Positions 26,373-35,211 of a stretch of 64,000 nucleotides of DNA are shown here, one piece after another; position 1 is the first letter of the stretch; each line of letters starts with the position of its first letter. Source of the DNA: Dyella humicola (GTDB lineage Bacteria; Pseudomonadota; Gammaproteobacteria; Xanthomonadales; Rhodanobacteraceae); assembly GCF_026283945.1 (NCBI RefSeq), contig NZ_JAPDPC010000001.1, positions 2,418,001 through 2,482,000 on the forward strand, given 5' to 3'. Under the pieces are notes generated by a model. It saw only the letters and a list, made by a program, of their open reading frames with translations, was not told the origin of the DNA and searched no databases. The position numbers and the translations under genes are program-made.

Positions 26373-28460
26373 ATGCGCGATCCCCGCTACGACATCCTTT
26401 TCACCCCGCTGAAGATCGGCCCGGTAACGGCCAAGAACCGCTTCTTCCAGGTGCCGCATTGCAATGGCATGGGTCACGCGATGCCGCTGGCCCACGCGGC
26501 CATGCGCGAGATCAAGGCCGAGGGCGGCTGGGCCGTGATTTCGACGGAAGAGTGCGAGATCCACCCAAGCAGCGACCTCACGCCGTACGTGGAGGCGCGA
26601 CTGTGGGACGACCGCGACATCCCCGCACTGGCGCTGATGTGCGACAAGGTGCACGCGCACGGCGCCCTGGCCGCGGTGGAGCTGTCGCACAACGGGCCCA
26701 CCGCATCGAACCTGTACTCGCGCGAAGTGCTGCTGGCCCCATCGCATCAGGTATCGAAATACGGCTACCCCTCGCAAGCGCGGGCGATGACCCGCCATGA
26801 CATCCGCGAATACCGGCGCTGGCACCGCGAAGCCGCCCTGCGCGGCAAGCGCGCAGGCATGGACATCATCTACGTCTATGCCGCACACGACCTCTCGCTG
26901 CCGATGCACTTCCTGCAGCGCCGCCGTAACCAGCGCAGCGACGAGTACGGCGGTTCGCTAGAGAATCGCGTGCGCCTGCTGCGCGAAGTGCTGGCCGACT
27001 CGCGCGACGCCGTCGGCGATACCTGCGCCGTCGCCCTACGCTTCGCCACCGAGGAACTGCTCGGTCCCAGCGGCGTGGAACTGGCCGAGGCGCAGGACAT
27101 CGTCGGCCTGTTGGCCGAGCTGCCCGACCTGTGGGACGTCAATCTAGCCGCCTGGTACAACGACTCGGTGCCGTCGCGCTTCGCCACCGAAGGCGCGCAA
27201 GAACCGTTCATCGATTTCGTCAAGAAAACCACCACCAAGCCGGTGGTTGGCGTCGGCCGCTTCACTTCGCCGGACACCATGGTGTCGCAGATCCGCCGTG
27301 GCGTGATCGACATGATCGGCGCCGCGCGCCCGTCCATCGCCGATCCGTTCCTGCCGCGCAAGATCGAGGAAGGGCGCGTCGACGATATTCGCGAGTGCAT
27401 CGGCTGCAACATCTGCGTGTCCGGCGACATGACCATCTCGCCTATCCGTTGCACGCAAAATCCGACCATGGGCGAGGAATGGCGCAAGGACTGGCACCCG
27501 GAGCGTATCCAGCCCCGTCGCACGGCGAGTCGCGTACTGGTGGTGGGCGGCGGCCCCGCAGGCCTCGAGGCGGCGCGCGCCCTCGGTCAGCGCGGCTACG
27601 GGGTTAGCCTCGCCGAGGCACGCCGCGAACTGGGCGGCCGCGTCACCCGCGAAGCACGCCTGCCGGGCCTGGCCGAATGGGCGCGCGTGCGCGACTGGCG
27701 CGTCGGCCAGATCGGCAAGCTCACCAATGTGTCCATTTATCTCGACTCCGCGCTCACCGCACAGGACGTGCTGGACTTTGGCGCTGAACATGTCGTGCTC
27801 GCCACCGGATGCCATTGGCGTCGCGACGGCTTCGGGCGCAGCAACGGCCTGGGCATCGACGACCTCGCCAACAACCCGCGCGTGTTCACGCCTGACGACC
27901 TGCTGGATGGCCGCATGCCGAGCGGCCGCGTCGTGGTGTTCGACGACGACGGCTTCTACCACGCGAGCGTTGCGGCCGATCTGCTGCGCCAGCAAGGCTG
28001 CGACGTCGTCTACGTGACGCCGGAAGACAGCGTCGCGCCATGGAGCGTGAACACGCTGGACTATCGCCACATCCGCAAGCGGATGGCCAAACAGGGTATC
28101 GAAGTGATCGTGTCGCACAACATCGCGGCCTTCGCCGAGACGACCTTGACCTTGGAAAACGGCTGGGACGGCCAGCGCCATGAACGCGCCTGCGACGCGA
28201 TCGTCCTCGTCACCTCGCGCCTGCCCGACGACGGCTTGTACCAGGAGCTGCTACTGCGTGAGGCGGACTGGGCGGATGCAGGCATCCGCTCGCTACGCTG
28301 CATCGGCGATGCCGAAGCCCCCGGCCTGATCGCTCACGCCATCTACGCCGGCCATCGCTATGCACGCGAACTGGAAGAAGCGCCGCCTGGCGAGGTCGCC
28401 TTCAAGCGTCATTTCCACACCGCAGAATCCGACGACTTGCGACGCATCCCACCGGCATGA
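26373..28460 (+). CDS. trimethylamine/histamine-dehydrogenase-family FMN-[4Fe-4S] flavoprotein
   Basis: 695-aa amine dehydrogenase aligned without gaps to TMADH over the first 180 residues. Cys30 in QVPHC is the site of 6-S-cysteinyl FMN in TMADH. Tyr169 and His172 (VYAAH) and Asp264 match the catalytic triad. Cys342, 345, 348 and 360 bind the 4Fe-4S cluster. An FAD/ADP-binding Rossmann motif GGGPAGLEAARAL follows near 390. Of the TMADH aromatic bowl, Trp264 is kept (Trp261) but Tyr60 is Glu60 and Trp355 is Asp352. Acidic residues there fit a primary amine or diamine, as in histamine dehydrogenase. It is the last gene of the operon, 135 bp after the permease. It converges on a GH92 gene 12 bp away. 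Confidence 0.9.
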   Translation: MRDPRYDILFTPLKIGPVTAKNRFFQVPHCNGMGHAMPLAHAAMREIKAEGGWAVISTEECEIHPSSDLTPYVEARLWDDRDIPALALMCDKVHAHGALAAVELSHNGPTASNLYSREVLLAPSHQVSKYGYPSQARAMTRHDIREYRRWHREAALRGKRAGMDIIYVYAAHDLSLPMHFLQRRRNQRSDEYGGSLENRVRLLREVLADSRDAVGDTCAVALRFATEELLGPSGVELAEAQDIVGLLAELPDLWDVNLAAWYNDSVPSRFATEGAQEPFIDFVKKTTTKPVVGVGRFTSPDTMVSQIRRGVIDMIGAARPSIADPFLPRKIEEGRVDDIRECIGCNICVSGDMTISPIRCTQNPTMGEEWRKDWHPERIQPRRTASRVLVVGGGPAGLEAARALGQRGYGVSLAEARRELGGRVTREARLPGLAEWARVRDWRVGQIGKLTNVSIYLDSALTAQDVLDFGAEHVVLATGCHWRRDGFGRSNGLGIDDLANNPRVFTPDDLLDGRMPSGRVVVFDDDGFYHASVAADLLRQQGCDVVYVTPEDSVAPWSVNTLDYRHIRKRMAKQGIEVIVSHNIAAFAETTLTLENGWDGQRHERACDAIVLVTSRLPDDGLYQELLLREADWADAGIRSLRCIGDAEAPGLIAHAIYAGHRYARELEEAPPGEVAFKRHFHTAESDDLRRIPPA

Positions 28461-28472
28461 GGTGGGCCTCGA

Positions 28473-31400
28473 TCAGGACTCGGGCGGGTACCCGAGCCAC
28501 TCGATCTCGGACACGGCGACGGCGTGCGTCGCGGCGTTCGGTTCGATGCGTAAGCGGTAGTAAGTGAAGTCCCCTGGATGGGTAGCCGCGAACACACGGG
28601 TCTGCCGACGCCAGCGGAACGTTTCGTCACGACGTTGATCCAGCGTGGTCCAGTGCTCGCCATCGGAGGAACCTTCCAGCTTCCAACTGCGAGGACCCTG
28701 ACCTTCCTTGGCCGCCGATGTGATCGTGTACATCAGCACCCGCTGCGGGGCGTCGAAGCGCACCTGGACGGCGGGCCTCGCACCCGTCAACACCGCTTCC
28801 GTCTCGGATGTGTTGTCGCTGACCGCCCGGGCGGCGGCGATGTCGCCATCGACTGTCACCTGTGACTTCACCGCGTCCACGAGATCGACCAGCGGCGACG
28901 GCGGTTTGTCACCCTGCGTAAGCGACGGCAGCCGGGCATCGTCGCCCGCGGTGCCCCAGCGTGACGGCTGCGGCCCCATGTGGAATACAAGCGCGGCACC
29001 CCGGGCAAGATCCGCATGATTCAGCCAGCTCTTTTCGTATGGCTGACCATTGAGCGTCACACTCTGGATGTAGCGGTTGCGGTCGCTCACTTCGGGTGCG
29101 CGAATGTCAATGTCACGACCATTTTCCAGATGGATGATCATGTGCGGAAAGTAGGGCGCGCCAACGGCATAGGTCGGCGTGCCCATGCGCAGCGGATAGA
29201 AACCGGCAGCGCTGAACAGCCACCAGCCCGACATTTCGCCATTGTCCTCATCGCCGGGATAGCCCTGCCCGATTTCGCTACCCACGTAGAGTCGAGACAA
29301 GGCATCACGGACTTTGTCCTGCGTTTTCCATGGCTCGCCGACCAAGTCGTACATGTAGAGAATGTGATGCGATGGCTGGTTGCTGTGGCCGTACTGGCCC
29401 ATGCGCACGTCGCGCGCCTCGAGCATCTCGTGGATCGCCTCGCCATACGCGCCGACTTGAAAGTCGGTGCCCGCGTCGAAGAAGGCATCGAGCTTCCTGG
29501 CCAGGCCTTCGCGACCACCGTAGAGGTTAGCGAGGCCCTGACCATCCTGCACGCCTTCGAAGGCCATGTTCCAGGCGTTCGTCTCGGTGTAGTCACCACC
29601 CCAGGAGCGGGGGTCGAAATGCGCGGCATCGGTGCGCCAGGCGCCGCCGGGCGTGCGGCCCACGAAAAATCCAACGGCCGGATCGAACAACTTCGTGTAA
29701 TTCTCCGCGCGACTATGGAAGTAACGCGCGTCATCGGCGTAGTGATCCGTGTAGGCATCCTTCGCGTCGTGCGCTGCGGCGAGAGTTTTAGCCAGTTCAC
29801 CGATGCCGAAGTCGTTGAGATAGCCAGCCATTGACCAAGACAAGCCTTCATCGACGCTGTTGTCCACGTAACCGTTAAAGACGGAACGGCTCAGTCCCTT
29901 GCGACCTGCCCCGGCGATATCGCTGACCACCGTCGCGTCCTTCAGCGCAGCCTGGTAGAACGAGCGCACATCGAAGTTGCGCACACCCTTGTTCCAGGCA
30001 TCGGCAAACGCAATGTCGGCGCTCGTGCCTACCATCAGGTCCGCGTAGCCCGGCGAGGACCAGCGCGCGATCCAGCCGCCATCCCGATATTGCTGGACGA
30101 AGCCGTCGATCATCTCGCCGGCCTGCGTGGGCGTGAGCAGCGAATACGCGGGCCATGCGGTGCGATAGGTGTCCCACAGGCCGTTGTTGACGTAGGGCCG
30201 GCCGGCCAGCACGCGTGCTCCGGTCTGCGTGGGTGTACTGGGACCCACCGCTGCGGAGAATGGACTGGCGTAACGATAATCAGGCTGCGCCGTCGTGCCG
30301 ACGTTCTCGAACGCTTCGTTGGGATAAAGGAACAGGCGATACAGGTTGGAGTAGAGCAGCACCTTGTCCGATGGCCTGGCGTCGGGTAGCTCGACCACGC
30401 CGAGTAGCTGGTTCCAACGCGCCGCCGCACGTGCCTGCACCGTGTCGAACGAGTCGCTCGAAGTAATTTCCTGGGCCAGGTTGCGCTTGGCCTGATCGCA
30501 GCTGATCAGCGACGTGGCGATGCGCATGGTCACCGTCTTATCGGTGCTGGTGTCGACGCCAAACCAGGCGGCGACATGGTCGCGCCCTGCCCCGGTCAGT
30601 CGGCCGCTTTCCACGACGGGGCGGTCGATGGTGGCGTAGAAGAACAGCCGCGTCGCTCCGGTGGAGAGTCGACTCGCGACATCCGAATAACCGCTGATGC
30701 TCTGCTGTGACGGCTCCAGCGAGATCTCGCCATGGTCATTGCGGTTGTCGAACACCAGCTGCGCGCGATTCCCGGTGAAGGTGAAACGGAACATCGCCGC
30801 ATGGCTGGTCGGCGTCATCGCCGCCGTCATGCCGTTATCGAAGTGCACCTGGTACAGGTCGGCGCGGGCGACTTCGTGGTCGTGGGTGAAACTCAGCGCT
30901 CGCGCGGAACGATCCAGCGGTGGCGCGCCGGCAGTGACTTCGGCGGGCATCACCTGGAAGGTTTGGCGGTCCCCCATCCAGGGACTGGGTTCGTGGCTGA
31001 GCGCAAACGCCTCGATCCGCGGATGATTGTTAGCGTCATTGCGCTCCTGGTACTGATAGATCCAGTCGGAACCCGCGTTGGTGGTGGGTGTCCAGAAGTT
31101 GAAGCCGTGCGGCAGCGCGACGGCGGGAAACGTATTGCCGCGCGAGTAGTGTCCGTTGGCATAGCTGCCGCGCCGCGTATCGACATAGCTGTTGGGCTTG
31201 GCCATCGCGTCCACGGACGCTGCATCACCCAGACGTACGTCATCGACATAACCATGGAAGCCCGGACTATGCACCGGGGCATCCTCGGTCAGTTCAATCG
31301 CGATGACGGTGCGTCCATCGGCGACGGCGCCGACATCGACATCCAGCGCGTTCCACTGGTTGTCGTACAGCACGCGCGCGCTTCCCTGCGCGCCGGCGTT

Positions 31401-31910
31401 GGCAGGCACATTATGTTGGTCTTGGGCATTCAGTGCGGACAGGCGCGATCCATCGGCGAATAACAGGTCGACGGCGACGTACTGCGCAGGACTTTGCGCA
31501 CCCTCGCCGGACCTGACCGGAAACGTCACGTACGACAGGTGGGTGTTTGCATCCACGCGCTGGCGAAGCCGAAACAGCGTCGCGCGCCGAGCATGCTGTT
31601 CGCCTACGGCGTCGGCGTCATAACGCAAGGCCTGCGTGCCTGAAAAGCCGACGCCCGGCTTGGAGGTGGGAGGCTCCTCCTTGCCGGGGCCGGGTACTAC
31701 GCTCAGATGCCAGCCCTTTGGGCCAGCCAATCGGGGGGTTGCATCGCCCGCTTCGAACGAACTCATGAACGTGGCGCCCTCGTTACCGGCGCCGCTCTCA
31801 TGACCAGCCGATGCGCACGCGCCAGCCATCAGGAACAAGGCCAGCAACAGGCACATCAGATGCGCCCATCGATAGGGAAAACCGCTACGTTCGGGCGATG
31901 CGTTGTTCAT
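28473..31910 (-). CDS. GH92 exo-alpha-mannosidase with C-terminal carbohydrate-binding-like domain
   Basis: 1145 aa, longer than the usual 750-800 aa GH92. An N-terminal signal peptide ends near AGACASA. Residues about 45-230 form a beta-sandwich-like extension. The GH92 core runs from SYVDTRRGSYANGHY to about residue 960, with NNGLWDTYRTAWPAYSLL, WGGDYTETNAWNM and the signature GEMSGWWLFSAAGFYP near 891 (catalytic Glu region). The last 150 residues (RVLMYTITSA, WKLEGSSDGEHW) look like an F5/8-type or NPCBM binding domain. It removes alpha-linked mannose using Ca2+. It belongs with the TonB receptor and second GH92 to its right; a terminator hairpin separates it from the receptor. Confidence 0.9.
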   Translation of the reverse strand: MNNASPERSGFPYRWAHLMCLLLALFLMAGACASAGHESGAGNEGATFMSSFEAGDATPRLAGPKGWHLSVVPGPGKEEPPTSKPGVGFSGTQALRYDADAVGEQHARRATLFRLRQRVDANTHLSYVTFPVRSGEGAQSPAQYVAVDLLFADGSRLSALNAQDQHNVPANAGAQGSARVLYDNQWNALDVDVGAVADGRTVIAIELTEDAPVHSPGFHGYVDDVRLGDAASVDAMAKPNSYVDTRRGSYANGHYSRGNTFPAVALPHGFNFWTPTTNAGSDWIYQYQERNDANNHPRIEAFALSHEPSPWMGDRQTFQVMPAEVTAGAPPLDRSARALSFTHDHEVARADLYQVHFDNGMTAAMTPTSHAAMFRFTFTGNRAQLVFDNRNDHGEISLEPSQQSISGYSDVASRLSTGATRLFFYATIDRPVVESGRLTGAGRDHVAAWFGVDTSTDKTVTMRIATSLISCDQAKRNLAQEITSSDSFDTVQARAAARWNQLLGVVELPDARPSDKVLLYSNLYRLFLYPNEAFENVGTTAQPDYRYASPFSAAVGPSTPTQTGARVLAGRPYVNNGLWDTYRTAWPAYSLLTPTQAGEMIDGFVQQYRDGGWIARWSSPGYADLMVGTSADIAFADAWNKGVRNFDVRSFYQAALKDATVVSDIAGAGRKGLSRSVFNGYVDNSVDEGLSWSMAGYLNDFGIGELAKTLAAAHDAKDAYTDHYADDARYFHSRAENYTKLFDPAVGFFVGRTPGGAWRTDAAHFDPRSWGGDYTETNAWNMAFEGVQDGQGLANLYGGREGLARKLDAFFDAGTDFQVGAYGEAIHEMLEARDVRMGQYGHSNQPSHHILYMYDLVGEPWKTQDKVRDALSRLYVGSEIGQGYPGDEDNGEMSGWWLFSAAGFYPLRMGTPTYAVGAPYFPHMIIHLENGRDIDIRAPEVSDRNRYIQSVTLNGQPYEKSWLNHADLARGAALVFHMGPQPSRWGTAGDDARLPSLTQGDKPPSPLVDLVDAVKSQVTVDGDIAAARAVSDNTSETEAVLTGARPAVQVRFDAPQRVLMYTITSAAKEGQGPRSWKLEGSSDGEHWTTLDQRRDETFRWRRQTRVFAATHPGDFTYYRLRIEPNAATHAVAVSEIEWLGYPPES

Positions 31911-31939
31911 TCATGCCATCCAGTTTTGCTTTGAGCGAT

Positions 31940-31951
31940 ACACGTTCGTGT
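31940..31951. promoter_or_regulatory. inverted repeat upstream of first GH92 gene
   Basis: ACACG-TT-CGTGT, 29 bp before the start codon. It could be an operator or an mRNA leader structure. It does not resemble the palindrome upstream of the other GH92 gene. Confidence 0.3.
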
Positions 31952-31962
31952 CCTGGTTGACC

Positions 31963-32016
31963 CGATGGCCTTTGAGAGGGCTGCGCTTGCGTCCACGCAG
32001 CCCTCCAAGGCCATCG
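31963..32016 (-). terminator. long terminator hairpin after TonB receptor
   Basis: Outer arms CGATGGCCTT / AAGGCCATCG and inner arms GAGGGCTGCG / CGCAGCCCTC stack into one extended stem just past the receptor stop. No U-tract follows. Confidence 0.6.
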
Positions 32017-32033
32017 CCTTACTACTGGCCGAG

Positions 32034-34997
32034 TTAGAACTTGACCGTCACACGCGCCCAGAAGTAGCGGCCCATCAGGTCGAAGTCGCTGGGGTCGGTA
32101 TTGGCATTGATCGTGTTGTTCGCGTACAGCATAGGCGGCTGCTTGTCGAACAGGTTGTTCACGCCAAAGTCCACGCGCGTATTGATCGGTGCGACGTTGT
32201 AGCCAAGCGAAACGTCGTTGTACATCGTCGAGCCGTAGTGCAGGATCGTGCCCGGTTCGAAGTTCGGCTGCGTGTCATTGACCGAACCCGCGGCGCCGCC
32301 GTTGGTGAAGCTGCTGATCCAGCGCATACGCCACTGGGCACTCCAACCGCCCTGCTGCCAATCCACATAGCCCTGTGCACGCCAACGCGGGAACAGGCAG
32401 CCGCCGATGTTGTCCGGACAGGCTGCTGCTTGCGCGGAACCGCCTGGCAGATAGCGGCCGGCATTCTGGTAGGTGATATTGCCAGCCACGCCCGGTGCAG
32501 TGTTCTGCGTGTAGTACTTCAGGTAGGTCGCGTTGACGCCAACATTGAACTGGCCAAAGGCGAACTGCGGCAACTTGTAGTTCGCCGACCAGTCGATGCC
32601 GCTGGTGCTGATGCTGCCCAGGTTGCCGGTGGGCTCGACCGTGGACTGCAGCAGCTGACCTGCATTCGGGCCGGTGGGCGTACGCTGAATGTACTGACAG
32701 TAGATGGTCGAGCCGGCGGCACAGAGATTGAGCAGACTCTGCAAGCCCACGCTGGTGATCGTGTCGTTCAGGGTCACGCGCCACACGTCAACCGTGGTGG
32801 AGAGGCCTGGCACATACGACGGGCTGTACACCGCACCAAAATCATACGAGGTGCCATGTTCCGGCTTGACCGGGAAGCCGGCCACGCGGGCACCCTGCGT
32901 TACCGTGCCCGCCTGCGTCTGCGACGCCACGGCGTTGTTGACGAAGGTACCGTTGGTCGGCACGTACTGGCATGCCAATGCCATCGGCGAGCCAGCCGGC
33001 GCACCGGTGAATCCGGTACACGGATCGGTATGGATCATCGGTGAATCGGAACCCGAGCTGTAGAGCTCGGTGAGGTTCGGCGCGCGGAACACGTCTTCCA
33101 TCGTGCCACGCAGCAGCAAGTCGTCGAACGGCTTGTACTCGAGTGCGAACTTGAAGTTGTTGGTGCTGCCGAAGGTCTGGATCTTCGAATAGCGGTCGCC
33201 GATGGTCAGGTTAAGCGACTGCACGCCCGGCAGGCCCGCCAGCAGCGGAATGAACGCTTCGGCATAGATGTCCTTGGTGCTATAGCCACCTTGCACAGCG
33301 CTGAGGCACTGGCTGCCGAGGACACAGTTGCCGGTACTGGGATCGAGCAACAACTGCGGCGCAGGAATGGAGCGCTCGTAATCCGTGCGGTATTCAGCGC
33401 CCACGGCGAGCTGCACGCCACCGGCCGGCAGGCTGAACACCTCGCCGCTAAGGCCGGCGTGCCAGGTCTTTTCGATCGTATAGAGGTTCGAAGGGGCCGT
33501 GACACTGGCGGCCTTGATCGCCGCCACGGAACCTGGTGAGTTGATGTCAAACGGATTGAACTGGCAGGCCACGACGCTGGGGCAACCGGCACCTGTCGCC
33601 ACGCCGTCGGCACCCATGGTGGAGGCGCCCGTATACAACTGGGTTCCGTCAACCAGACCACCGACCGTTTTGACGACGCTCTGGTGACCGTAGTTGTAGC
33701 CCGCGTCCCAGTTCCAGTTCTTGCCCCAGGCGGTGAAGTCGCCGCGGAAGCCGGTATTGATCTGGGCGTCCGTGCTGCCGTTCATCGCCGTGCGATTGCC
33801 ATTGGAGGTCAGGCGCGAGGACAAGGTGTTTCCATTCGCACCGAAACCCACGCCGAACGGATTGAACGCATTGTTCTGATCGATCACCGCACCCGTCGAC
33901 GCCGTGCCGTACACCGTCGGCGCCAACTGAGCGTTGGACGAGGTCTTCTGATAAATGGCATCCACATAGGCCGTTACGTGATCGCCGAGGTGGTAGTCGC
34001 CATTGAGGAAGCCGCCCGTGCGCTCCTGTGGCGTCATGATCAGGTTGACAGCAGCGTAGTTGTACTTGTCGCCGTTGCCGTAGCAATGATAGTTCGCGTT
34101 GTTGACCGCCTGGCTGTTGCCGCCGGCGTTCAACGACACGTAGCCGCAACCGAACTGGCCGGCAAGCCCGCTGGCTTGAATACCCTTGGCCGGGTCCGCC
34201 ACAGTGCCGGGGAGCTGGATACGGCCGACCGGCGTGGATGCCGAGCCACCGACCACCACGTTGCTGCCGGACAGCGTCAGTGCATGCTTGGAGAACGCGC
34301 GGTCGGCAGCCAGCACGCCGTCCTGCTTGTTGTAGTTGAGACCTGCCATGAGGCTTCCCTTGTCGGACGATTGTCCGAAAGTGAAGGTATAGCCGCTCTG
34401 GTTGCCGTCGTTCCGATCGGACTGGCCGACGTTGGCGGTGAAGGTGGCACCCTGGTAATTCCTGCGCAGGATGAAGTTCACCACGCCGCCGATCGCATCC
34501 GAACCGTAGGTCGCCGAGGCACCCGTCGGCAGCACTTCGATGCGCTCGATCGCGTCGGCCGGAATGGCGTTCGGATCCTTGCTCAGCAGGCGCTGGCCAT
34601 CCACCAGGATCAAGGTGCGGTTGGAACCGAGGCCGCGCAGGTTGATGCTCGAACCGCCGGTGCCGCCGCCGTTGTTGACCTGCGGGTTGACGTTGCCGCC
34701 GGTCATCGCTGGAAGCTGCTGCACCAGATCACCCAAGGTCTGCTTGCCGGTGGCCTGGATCTGGGCGCGATCGATGGTCACGACAGGGCTCGCCGTTTCG
34801 ACGTCTACACGGCGAATCAGCGAACCCGTGACGGTGACCGTGTCGAGTGTCTTGCTCTTGGCCTGTTCCGGCGCCGCGTTACTCGCCGTCTGCGCGTCCT
34901 GCGCGAAAGCCGCTGTCCCGTACGTGCTCGCCGCAAGCATGCCCAGCGACAGCGCCAGACGCACCGACGTGCATAGTTTGTTCTCTCCGATCTTCAT
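32034..34997 (-). CDS. TonB-dependent receptor of the mannoside locus
   Basis: 987-aa outer-membrane receptor. Signal peptide ends GTAAFA. A TonB-box/plug entry lies at TLDTVTVTGSLIRR, and the plug carries LRGLGSNRTLILVDGQRL and GASATYGSDAIGGVVNF, the NG/LVDGQRL form common to Xanthomonadales carbohydrate and peptide receptors. The barrel ends in aromatic Phe (VTVKF). ATG 34997 has AGAGGG upstream; a TTG immediately before it is ignored. It lies between two GH92 mannosidases, all leftward, so it probably imports mannosides or N-glycan fragments. A diverged copy of the 18-bp palindrome found before the upstream GH92 gene lies about 167 bp upstream. Confidence 0.93.
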   Translation of the reverse strand: MKIGENKLCTSVRLALSLGMLAASTYGTAAFAQDAQTASNAAPEQAKSKTLDTVTVTGSLIRRVDVETASPVVTIDRAQIQATGKQTLGDLVQQLPAMTGGNVNPQVNNGGGTGGSSINLRGLGSNRTLILVDGQRLLSKDPNAIPADAIERIEVLPTGASATYGSDAIGGVVNFILRRNYQGATFTANVGQSDRNDGNQSGYTFTFGQSSDKGSLMAGLNYNKQDGVLAADRAFSKHALTLSGSNVVVGGSASTPVGRIQLPGTVADPAKGIQASGLAGQFGCGYVSLNAGGNSQAVNNANYHCYGNGDKYNYAAVNLIMTPQERTGGFLNGDYHLGDHVTAYVDAIYQKTSSNAQLAPTVYGTASTGAVIDQNNAFNPFGVGFGANGNTLSSRLTSNGNRTAMNGSTDAQINTGFRGDFTAWGKNWNWDAGYNYGHQSVVKTVGGLVDGTQLYTGASTMGADGVATGAGCPSVVACQFNPFDINSPGSVAAIKAASVTAPSNLYTIEKTWHAGLSGEVFSLPAGGVQLAVGAEYRTDYERSIPAPQLLLDPSTGNCVLGSQCLSAVQGGYSTKDIYAEAFIPLLAGLPGVQSLNLTIGDRYSKIQTFGSTNNFKFALEYKPFDDLLLRGTMEDVFRAPNLTELYSSGSDSPMIHTDPCTGFTGAPAGSPMALACQYVPTNGTFVNNAVASQTQAGTVTQGARVAGFPVKPEHGTSYDFGAVYSPSYVPGLSTTVDVWRVTLNDTITSVGLQSLLNLCAAGSTIYCQYIQRTPTGPNAGQLLQSTVEPTGNLGSISTSGIDWSANYKLPQFAFGQFNVGVNATYLKYYTQNTAPGVAGNITYQNAGRYLPGGSAQAAACPDNIGGCLFPRWRAQGYVDWQQGGWSAQWRMRWISSFTNGGAAGSVNDTQPNFEPGTILHYGSTMYNDVSLGYNVAPINTRVDFGVNNLFDKQPPMLYANNTINANTDPSDFDLMGRYFWARVTVKF

Positions 34998-35163
34998 CAA
35001 GCACCCTCTTTTTTTATCGATGTGTTCAATTATTTTTTTTAGACGTATGCGGGCTATCGCTCAAAGCTCTTGGTGCGATGGAAGACCAACGCCCTCCCTC
35101 ACCGGCCACCAAGCTTGCAGAGCACCCGCAGCTGACCATCCAGACCATGCAAACTCGCCATGC

Positions 35164-35179
35164 TTTGATCGATCCAAAT
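35164..35179. promoter_or_regulatory. diverged copy of GATCGATC-core palindrome
   Basis: TTTGATCGATCCAAAT shares the GATCGATC core and A/T flanks of the perfect palindrome at 37728-37745, upstream of the TonB receptor. Candidate weaker operator. Confidence 0.4.
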
Positions 35180-35211
35180 TTGAAACGAAGGCCGCCCCCG
35201 AATGCCGCCGC

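Noticed and set aside
9751-28460. Classical aromatic (catechol/protocatechuate) degradation operon
   Set aside because: Only the last two beta-ketoadipate steps are present; no ring-cleavage dioxygenase, cycloisomerase or lactonase, while amine-handling genes dominate.
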